From Podocnemis expansa (lineage: Eukaryota > Chordata > Testudines > Podocnemididae), in the NCBI GenBank assembly GCA_007922195.1, contig ML682014.1, positions 497,027 to 561,026 on the forward strand: a stretch of DNA of 64,000 nucleotides, given 5' to 3'. A model generated the notes under the pieces. That model saw nothing but the letters and a program-made list of their open reading frames with translations. It was not told where the DNA came from and ran no database searches. Shown here in pieces: positions 55,348 through 64,000 of the stretch (positions within the stretch are counted from its first letter, which is position 1; every line of letters begins with the position of its first letter). Both the position numbers and the translations under genes were made by a program.

Positions 55348-58062
55348 ACTGCTACTGAAAACCATGAGGAGTATAGGTCAGGCTCCAGAAGCCAGTATAT
55401 ATGGGAAGTGATATCTCTGTCTGTGGAAGCCCCCTTCTTGCAAATGCTAGCAGGGTTCCACAGACTTTGGTGATGTTTGGCTGGAGAGAAGCAGGCAGAA
55501 AGAAGATGCTCTGCATAGCAACTTCCTTTCAAAGACATTGGAAACACTACTGAAGAAGTCCACAGAAGTTCATAATACAGCAGTCAAAAAAAAATGTCCA
55601 TTTGGACATTTTGAAAAAAATTGTCGTACATTAGAATTAAAAGCTGAAATTACTGGCATAATGAAAATTTTGGAAAATGCTTTACTTTGATAATGTCAAA
55701 ACATTTTAATATAAAATACATAATATATTACAATTAATAGTTTAATAAAAAGCTGAACAAAATGAATCAAAACAATAGAGAATATAATTCATTTAGATTT
55801 TTCCCCATAAAATATTGTCAAAATTGATACCTTCCCACAAAATATTGTGGTTTTGACAAAAACTTCATTTGGTTATAACTTCAAACTGTTATAGCAGAAT
55901 CTTTTCAGTCAGCTCTAGTTAATATTGTTCTCAATGACATGACAGCTTTTGAGACCAGCTATGCTGACAATAGGAAGTTGGGTCTACAAGTTGATATCAA
56001 GGAATCCACAAGGTCAGAATATGAGTTTTCATGTGAAAACACAATCTCTTTAAGTCTCTGCCTTCTCCTTCTTTTGCATTTCTGAAATTTCCTTTCTTCA
56101 AAAGGGACCATTAGTGGTAAATTAGTGGGTAAACTTCAAAATATTATGTATACTATTTCCTCCTGTTACCTCCACACAGTTTTCAACAACAGGGATTGAT
56201 CTGACTCCCAGTAAACAGAGTGGTTACTGTCAATTGTTATTCAGTATTCCTGAGTAATGCATTAATATTGCACAGTAACTGTTCCAATAACTGGACCAAA
56301 GAGCACAACTTGAAAAAAATGAAGTTAATTTCAGGTTCTCTATTTGGTCTGTTTTAACTGTCATTTCTTCTACTATTTGCTAAGGCACTATATATACACA
56401 TCATTAAATTAAAAAAAACATAATTTCCAGAAGTGCATATCAATATACTGTGGCATGAGGGGCACGACTTTTCCGCAGGTCTGGTTAGTAAGTGGGTGTG
56501 GAATTTACTTTTGTTTCCAAGAGCAATATATGTAAAAAAAACCCCAAAACCCTAAGAATGAAGACCTACTGAGTTCAAGTAAGTCTTTCCAGTAAGTTAT
56601 TTCAAAAGTGAGTAAACTATAATATTAACTATAGTCTTAAATTTTGATCTTCTACCAGTGATAGTAAGGCACAATGAACTAAAGTCAACAGAATTACAAT
56701 ATAGTGAGATCAGAATATTTCTCATAAATATTAACTCACAATTTAAACTGCAGAGGCTGGAAGAGACAAAGCTGAGGTTCTTATTATTTGTCATCATTAA
56801 ACATCCCATGGCATTATTGCAGAAACTGTGGTATAAACTTTAGAGTCTTAGCCAAATGCAAAGTTAGATATTTACATTCTGCTTTCTCTACCTAAACTCC
56901 CCCTTACACTATTCCTTAATTCCATCAGTGGGATAAAATATTCTTCACCTATTGCTCTGGACTGTTATGGTATATATAGTGTTACTACTGTGAGCTGCTG
57001 AACTGAGATGTTGTTCCAGGAGTGGGTGAAGTGATTATTTAAGTTTACAAATCAGTTTGTAGAGTACTCATGGCTCCTTAATGACAAAAGATGCTATCTA
57101 AATGTAATTTGTTACCATTGGTAGGAGGACACCCTGTCTTTTGAATTACATTTGGAGCCAGAATCCAACAATAGTTTTGAAAAGGGTGACTCCATGATGT
57201 ATTCAGACTACTTACATCGTATATATTGGTTTTATGCCTGGTTTTTGACGATTCTGGCATTTGAGAAGAGATTTTATGCTCAGACCTCAGGAATCCCATA
57301 GCCACTGTCCTCTACTCACACTCCCTATTTAGGGTTGAACCAGAAATACATATGAAAAATCTCAACTTTTTTTTTATTAAAAAAGCAAGTTTCTAGCCAT
57401 TTTCCTTGCAATAATAGCCAACAACACAGTTTTAAGCCACAGTAAAACATTCTTAAGACTGACAACCAACAAAAAAGCTGGGCACCACTTCAATACGAAG
57501 ATGGTAAAGACCTAAAGATCCACCCATCACCTACACAAATACATCCTTTTTAGCAAAGCAAAATGTGTTTGTCTGACTAATCAATCTTTTTACAGTTTTG
57601 TATAGTGCCCATAACCACAGCTTCTAACACCTCTTCCAGCTATACTAAATCTGTGCAGCAGCACCTTACTGCATTTTATGGGTTGTTCTGCACTTCTTGG
57701 TGCTGAGGTTCTTTCTTTGCGTTTTCTTTCATTTTTATATGGAAATCCTTTCACTTACATTGAGAAAAGTTTTTCAAACTGCGTATTCTAAAATGGTTAT
57801 ATCCTGAATTAGGTTAATCATCTAAAGAAGCTTATTTTTGTCTCTCACATGCTTTATAAGATGTTGTCCCAAAAGAATGCTGTTGTTTTGGCAATTTCTG
57901 GAAACAGGTGGATTTTGAAGCTGCCCCTGTGGAAGGTAAGTTCCACCCCCCACAGCACACCCAAGGTCCCACCCAGGTGCCACCCCCCAAGTCTCTTCCC
58001 CTACTCCTTACGACAGTTACAGTCACTGCACAGGTCTCTGGCTGAATTCCTCCTCTCCTCTC
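55348..58062. other. Intron 2 stretch, no feature recognised
   Basis: About 2.7 kb. 55590-55880 has repeated TTTTGAAAA/CAAAATATTGT words that may be old repeat sequence. The rest is plain AT-rich intron. Confidence 0.4.
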
Positions 58063-58671
58063 CAGGGGTTAAAGTAAGCTGGAATGCACAGGAATGGCAT
58101 TCTAGACCCAACTATTTTTTGAGGTTCAGCATTCCAGGGCCCCTAAAAATAGAAAATGGAGCAAGAATGCTGTACTCCAGGGCCAGGCTCCATTTTCTAT
58201 TTATAGGGGCCCCTAATGCTGAGCCTCTAAAAGAGCAGGCTCAGTGCAGAGCGTCCTCAGCCTGGGCCAGGGATGCTCTGTAGTGACATGGTGGCCAGGT
58301 AAGGAGTACTGGGTGTGGGGGGGTTGGGGACAGGTGAGCTGGCCTGGCTAGGAAAGGGTGCAGGGGATGGGTTGGTTGCAGTCAGCGGGAAAAGACAGTG
58401 TGGCATGGCAGAGGGGCGTTGGGGAACCTGCAGTGAGAAGGGGGCCAGGGACAGTAGCTGGGGTGGGGGGTAGATGTGTGGAGGGCAGTAGCTGGGGTAG
58501 GGGTAGGTGTGTGGGGGACTGCAGCTGGGGTGGCAGGTAGCTGTGTGTGGGGGGCAGTAGCTCAGTTGGGGGGTAGGCATGTGGGAGGGCAGTAGCTGGG
58601 GTGGGGGACAGGCATTTGGGGTCAGTATCTAGTATGCATTAACGAGGCCCAGACCAGCGTGAGGGGGCACA
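58063..58671 (-). mobile_element. hAT-like element with G-rich minisatellite, truncated inverse copy
   Basis: It starts CAGGGGTTAAAGTAAGC. Then come blocks of CCCCTAAAAATAGAAAATGG and its inverse, then a G-rich tandem array (GGGCAGTAGCTGGGGTGGGG units). It is the inverse of 39192-39866. Its far end is missing, replaced by the Penelope-related fragment that begins near 58672. Confidence 0.65.
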
Positions 58672-59213
58672 TCTTCAAAGCATCGAACAAAGTGGAATTT
58701 TCTCCCATGCAAACTCATGTGATTAATAAATTTGCTGATATTTAAAAGTATTACTAGACTCCTTGCATATGTTTATACTGGAGCCTTAGGTCAAATTAAG
58801 GAAGGTTAAGTTGACTTACAGAGTTCTGCAGCCACACAGGGCTTTTATTAAGTCTACTTGAGTGCTTTCTTAAGGCGACTTAATAACACCACCTCTTAAG
58901 GTAAACTTAATGCTTAAATTGAGCTTATTAAATTGACTTAAGGCAATGTAGATGGGGAGAGCCCCTAAGCTGACATAATTGGCCTCCAGTGGGCACTTCT
59001 CTGGTGCAGCGTGGAACAGCTACCCACAACGCACCACTCCTCTGTCGACCTAGCACCTGCCAGTGTGGACACAGACAGTTGACAGGAGTTTTCAGTGTGG
59101 ACTCTAATTCAACGTAACAAGGTCAACTTTCAGTCAACTTAACAGAGCCTCCAGTGTAGACATACCCCTTGTTTGTTTTGCTGGACTAGAAGAACATGTT
59201 CACCCCTTTGGAA
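58672..59213 (-). mobile_element. Penelope-related fragment split by a MITE
   Basis: The left part (58672-58764) has a decayed hammerhead arm and ACTAGACTCCTT. The right part (59168-59213) continues CTTGTTTGTTTTGCTGGACT and ends CCCCTTTGGAAC. The MITE at 58765-59167 separates them exactly at CTT. The left arm is missing. Confidence 0.8.
58765..59167. mobile_element. Foldback MITE nested in the Penelope fragment (403 bp)
   Basis: The ends GCATATGTTTATACTGGAG and the inverse of CTCCAGTGTAGACATACCC form the terminal repeats, with a CTT duplication (58762-58764, 59168-59170). The interior has GTTGACTTA/TAAGTCNAC motifs and a unique middle (GGGCACTTCTCTGGTGCAGC). It is related in style to 49106-49430. 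Confidence 0.82.
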
Positions 59214-59258
59214 CTTGATAATACTCTAAGACAGGCAAGTATTGTCCCTGTTTTTGAG

Positions 59259-59385
59259 TGTGTTAGTCTAGTTCAGCAAAACAAGAGAGGAGTCTTGTGG
59301 CACTTTAAAGACTAACAAACTAACAAAGATAAATTTGTTATTCTTTAAAGTGCCACAAGATTCCCCTTTTCTTTTTCGGCTAGAC
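59259..59385 (+). mobile_element. Penelope-related foldback fragment, opposite orientation
   Basis: The tail (GTTAGTCTAGTTCAGCAAAA) is on the left here, so this copy is reversed relative to the others. Arms GGAGTCTTGTGGCACTTTAA and the inverse follow with almost no centre, as in 26747-26885. No clear duplication was seen. Confidence 0.7.
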
Positions 59386-60587
59386 AGTGAAATTGAAACT
59401 TGAGACTTGACTGGAGAAGACTCTTCTTTTGTTTTGCTAAGAAAGCTGAGGTTAGTCTCACACTACCAAAGGGCATGGCATGCTGAACTTTGTATGTTCT
59501 GTGTAGCTAGCTTCCTGGGCAGCTGAGAGAACCAGGCTACATGAAGTATAAAAGCTTCTGTCTTTCCAGCACAGAGTGCAGGCGGCAGGGGAAAGATGTG
59601 GGTAAGGCCCTGCCTCCTTGGGCATTCAATAAACTCCTCCCATGTTAATGAACTGGCAAAAGCACACTGGAAGACCACATAGTGCAGGTGGATGCTTTCA
59701 CAGTAACCCATCCTATTGAAGAGGATGTCAGTCATAGACTACAAAAGCCTCTATACTGTTTCCATTTTCAGCTAATACAATGAGTTTGGAAGTGATTAAT
59801 GTATCACTGTGGGCAGATTCCTGTCTTAAAAGAAGGGGCAAAGTTTACCAGCAAGTTTAAAGTAGCAAAAGGCATTATTTACTTCTGATGCTTCCATTTC
59901 ATCCAGGATTAATGATAAATTAAACAGGACCCCAAGGCTTTTCACCATTAAGACATGTTTTCACTGGTAAGAAAGGGGGCACATTGTTTCAGATAGTTCC
60001 TTGCTATCTTCTTTCCATCTAGCATTTCTTCTTTAGTCTGAACCTCCCATTCCTATATTCAAGAGACATCTTTGTGATGGCACTGTTTGGAGATTGTGAT
60101 AGACAGCTGGGGATGCCATCAATTAACTGTTGGAAGTAAACCTCATAAAATCTCATGACCTCCGCATCTGCCCTCATATAGTTATTGAAGGTGGTATTTT
60201 TAAGTATTTTTTTTTTGTTACAAAGCTTATTGCTTTATCTTCCTGACATGCCCTCTGATTGTACTAAACTTGGATATTATCTAGCAATCAACTAGATGAC
60301 GTAAGAAACTGCAGACTGTATTTCCTTTTATGGCTTGAATGAGTTACTGCTGGGTTACAAATAGAATGAGTGACTTGTATATACTTTTATGGAAGAAAAA
60401 AGCAGGCTAAATTCAGTTTACTATTATTTGTCAGTTTATATATCCCTCAGTTTGCTATTTTTCAGACAGTACTCAGGGAGTCATTAAAATATTCATGCTC
60501 CTAAAAATTTCACAGATTTTAGCACAGTAAGTATTTGTATGACAGTTTGTACCAGTAGAGTATGATGTGCTTGATCTTCTGTTTTCA
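59386..60587. other. Intron 2 stretch, no feature recognised
   Basis: No coding, RNA or repeat boundary was seen in this 1.2 kb. Confidence 0.45.
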
Positions 60588-60990
60588 TAGATTCCAGGGC
60601 CAAAGGGACCCACTGTGGTCATCTAGTCTGACCTCATGTATATGGGTCATAGAATTTCTTCAAAATAATTCCTAGATCATATCTTTTAAAAAAGCACCCA
60701 AACTTAATTAAAAACTTGCCAAGGATGGAGAATTCACACAATGTTTTGAAAGTTGTTCCAATGGTTAACTACTCATTATTAAAAAGTTGTATGTTATTTC
60801 CAGTCTGAATTTGTCTAGTGTCAACCTCCTGCCATTGAGTGGCAGCTAGAACTCAGCCAGACTGAAAAACCTATTATCAAATATTTTCGCCCAAGCAGGT
60901 ACTTAGAGATTTTAATCAAGTCATTCCTTAACCCACTCTTCATTAAGCAAAATAAATTGACCATCCAGGAAAGTGACATCCTGCACTATT
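60588..60990 (-). mobile_element. CR1-type LINE 3' end
   Basis: CATAGATTCCAGGGCCAAAG, GTGGTCATCTAGTCTGACCT, then GTTCCAATGGTTAACTACTC and TTTCCAGTCTGAATTTGTCT is the inverse of a reptilian CR1 3' region, with the element's 3' end at 60588. It is diverged at its inner end (to about 60990). Confidence 0.75.
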
Positions 60991-63294
60991 TCTTTTGTGT
61001 CCAGGTTGAGAGCCATTTCTGTAAATTCTACCTGTCTTGGTAAAATAATACCCTAAAACGCAGTACTTCTCAAAGTACTCATGTTGATTTTTAAATCAGT
61101 CTCACATATCCATTCCTCTCTCCACAATGGCACCTCTAAAATAGCTCAGAATCTGTTTCCACATCCCATATTCTCCTTCAACCACACTAGTAACTCTGAC
61201 AGATTGGTCAGGTCCAGACATGCCTGAGGTGGCAGCTGCAAGATATCTGCCCTGAGGCTAACTCAATAGGTGAAGATACCAAATAATAAATTGCAGAGCA
61301 AGTACTGTAGCTTTCTTAGCTGCTATACCTCTCTTAATCAAGCAGAGTAGCTTCTGAAGCTTATCCTAAGGGAACTGAAAGATACCTAGCAGTGGATCTA
61401 GCTCAATATCCAGGCTGGCAAGAATACTAGAAGGCCCCTCTGTTTTTTGTTTTTGTTTTCCTTTGCTGCAGTTACAGACAAGGTCTGAAAGGAGTCTACC
61501 AGGCTAATACACTCATGTGTCTACCTGTCCATAAACAAAAAGTCATCTAAGTAATGAACTATCTCCATGTTGAGTATTACTTCCTGGCTCTCCAGCCATG
61601 CTTAAATGGACAACACACCTTCTCTGTCAGACTGGACAACAGGCAGTCTCAGGCCCTACCATGGCCTGAAAAAGTTGTATGTGAACTCCACCAGTTTTAA
61701 GTGGCCTCATTTTTCTCAAAGGAGGACAAATTGGCCCATGGTGTTTTATTTTTGTAAAAAGAAAAGGAGAAAAAAGAAAGTGCTACATACTGAACTTCAT
61801 TGAGATTTATAGGACTATACCAAAGCCACTTTGTTATCAATTCATTTTCTGCTTTATGCTGCTTAATCCTGTTTTATTTTTTTATGTTGGCAATATGGCT
61901 CCTTTTGGAGTACAAATAAAAATTACTTGACAAAAGTGAAGGGGCAACTATTTAAATATTTTTCCTTTTCAAAGTATTTCTTGCTTTGCAGTGGAAAAAA
62001 GGTACTGTAATCAAAACAAAAAGTAGTCTTTACATAATTACATCCACAGCTTCCCCAATAAGATTGTGACAGGAAAAGAATAAGTGTAAGTGAAATATTA
62101 AGCACAGTGTGCAAAACACTCAAAAAGAATACACAAATTTTCACAATAAATTTTAGAAAACTTTTAAATAAGTGTGCATTAAGTTGCTTAGATAAAACTA
62201 AAACTACCTAGACTACACTTTGTGTTAATGTAGCACCAATCCTTTACTTATGTGGCAATCAATCACCAACCAGGAAAATGTGTTTTGGGGTGGGGGGAAA
62301 TGGGTTATGTTATTAGATCCTTAACAGCATTTTGATTGAAGAGCATTGCTTTAAAGGTCTTCACCTATTGCTTATTAAACATACTTTGCCTTGTCTACAG
62401 AGAAGGCATCAGCACTGGGTCTGACAAAGTAAGTGATGGGTATGTTGGAAAGAAAAATGACTATATCTTGATACATAATTTATTTCCAATTTATTGCTGG
62501 AGCAAAAATATGGAAACCTCATAAAAAGCAGTACTCTTCAGAGCTTCTGATTAACCTGTATCTCATACTTCTCTCAGAGCGTCAGAATTACATAAAGCAT
62601 TTAACAAGCCTCTCTATTTTCCCTGGAAATATACTGTCATGTAAATTTAGTTATCCATCAGTGATGGATTTGTTTTTTGACTGATTTAAGCATCAGCCTT
62701 ATAGTACAGCAATAATGAACTATGTTTCAATAAAAATAGATCAGAAAGCAAGAATGAAGTATGAAATCTAAAAAACAAAAACCAATGTGCTTAACAAGAG
62801 TATTGTTAACCACATGGTTCCATCAACCACTGTTAGAGTCAAACTGGTATAAAGATTTACCAGAAATCAAGAACTCATAGCTAGTAGTCTATTATCAAGT
62901 AAAACACTGCCATAAATTGAGTTAAATGTAAAAGGCACCATCTGAGCAAATTGTTTCACAGTGGACTTCTTGCTAGCCCTCATCAAGCACCCTCTTTACA
63001 TCTACTCAAAACAGGGATTAATTATTGTTCCTATTTAATATGTCTTTGCTACCCTAACAAACTACACTATTACTTAGTCCACATTTTGGGCTTAATTTAC
63101 AATGGTCCATAGATAATTTATAGATACAATCTATCTCACTTAAGTATTTCAGGTATGATTTCAGATGAGCTCTTCTCCCTCCCTCCTTTCCTTAAATAAA
63201 AATAAACATCCCCCTCACGGCAATGCTGCTTTCGTCTTCGTTGCATTTGTATACAGGAAATAGGTTAACATCATGGCTTTCTAGCCTTTTCTAG
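60991..63294. other. Intron 2 stretch, no feature recognised
   Basis: 2.3 kb without a supported feature. Short open frames near 61606 and 62336 lack any family signature. Confidence 0.45.
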
Positions 63295-63935
63295 AACACA
63301 AGAATGGTCACAGAGGGTCAGACCAATGGTACATCAAGCCCAGTACAGCCCATCTCTTCTGTCAGCAATCAATGTCAGGTATTTCAGAGGAAATGAACAG
63401 AACATGACCATTTATCAAGTGATCCCTCTCCATCACTGAGCCCCAGCTTTTGACAGCGAGGGATTTAGTGACATGTAGAGAATTGGGGTTGCTTCCCTTG
63501 ATCACCATGGCTAATAGTAACTGATGGATCTATCTTAAACTTAGCTGATTTTTTTTTTAGCCCAGTTATGTTTTTGGCCTCCACAACATCTACAGGTAAC
63601 AAGATTCACAGACTGACTGTGTATTGTGTGAAGAATTACTTCCATGTGTTTTTTAAAAATCTGCTGCCTATTAATCCTGGATGAAATGGAAGCATCAGAA
63701 ATAAATAATGCCCTTTGCTACTTTAAGCTGCCTATTAATTTTATTGAGTGACCTGTGATTCTTATGTTATGTAAAGGGGTAAATAACACATCCATGGCAC
63801 AGGTATGGGAACCTCCCTCACATCCTCTAGAATGAGTAAAGACCAATGCAATGAATTTATTTAGCTTCTCCACAAAGAGCTTATCTTGCTTGAGTGCTCC
63901 TTTAGCATCTTCATTGTCCTGTGGCTCCAATAATT
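63295..63935. mobile_element. Interspersed LINE-type repeat relic (CR1-like)
   Basis: AGAATGGTCACAGAGGGTCA, GACCAATGGTACATCAAGCC, then TCCACAACATCTACAGGTAA, TGACTGTGTATTGTGTGAAG and TGCTGCCTATTAAT is a repeat I recognise as abundant in turtle and crocodilian genomes and associated with CR1-type LINEs. It carries no open frame. The class assignment is from memory only. Confidence 0.5.
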
Positions 63936-64000
63936 GCTTGGTAAGATTCCAGCTTCTGGTGTATTTTAAAAAAATTGCTGTTAGTTTTTATTTTTTCCTC

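Noticed and set aside
63718..63930. A 70-codon minus-strand frame as a gene
   Set aside because: It lies in a CR1-like interspersed repeat and has no protein family signature.
1..64000. CRISPR array, operon, prophage or other prokaryotic system
   Set aside because: Spliced vertebrate exons, CR1, hAT and Penelope repeats show this is a vertebrate nuclear genome. No regularly spaced direct repeats were seen.

Overview
The window is non-coding-rich vertebrate DNA. It lies inside one very large gene on the minus strand and carries two short, correctly spliced exons. Both encode the second immunoglobulin domain of an IgLON cell-adhesion protein. The peptide matches NEGR1 (neuronal growth regulator 1, also called Kilon or neurotractin) better than LSAMP, NTM or OPCML. 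Exon 3 is at 33401-33526 and exon 4 at 3271-3402, separated by a 29,998-base intron. The signal-peptide and first-Ig exons must lie beyond base 64000, and the third-Ig and GPI-anchor exons before base 1. I see no other host protein gene and no tRNA or rRNA gene.

The repeats point to a non-avian sauropsid, most likely a turtle, with a crocodilian as the alternative. CR1 LINEs are present, together with short 3-bp-TSD foldback DNA elements built from TTCGAA or TTTTGAAATAA motifs, several hAT families with 8-bp TSDs, and a Penelope-like foldback family. MIR/CORE-type and L2-like relics are also present. This organism call comes from remembered repeat families, not from a search.

Layout: 1-3270 is intronic with two foldback MITEs, followed by exon 4. 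From 3403 to 33400 (intron 3) there are an LTR-like repeat (about 3.9-4.4 kb), a hAT (6.2 kb), Penelope-derived pieces (7.2, 21.9, 22.9, 26.8, 32.2 kb), an R2/R4-type LINE set in TA repeats (13.6-14.9 kb), a 100-N gap, a broken CR1 (15.0-17.1 kb), large MITEs (22.9, 27.2 kb) and hairpins (20.8, 25.2 kb). Exon 3 follows. From 33527 to 64000 (intron 2) there are two GC-rich hAT elements (33.8, 54.6 kb), further hAT elements (39.2-40.1, 42.9, 58.1 kb), a second Penelope-like foldback family (37.9 kb), a Penelope element with a 1.15-kb open frame (45.8-47.2 kb), MITEs (43.7, 49.1, 53.6, 58.8 kb) and CR1 or other LINE relics (34.2, 51.7, 60.6, 63.3 kb).

The most interesting structure is the Penelope-related foldback family. 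Five copies have readable 8-13 bp target-site duplications. The better-preserved copies carry a hammerhead-ribozyme-like core in inverted orientation on both arms. One copy (32142-32377) keeps an intact CUGANGA/GAAA core on each strand. Helix III would be the self-complementary tetranucleotide AGCU, which suggests a ribozyme that works only as a dimer. One member (45770-47196) still carries the C-terminal half of a Penelope reverse transcriptase with its GIY-YIG endonuclease, which ties the short copies to their likely autonomous source.
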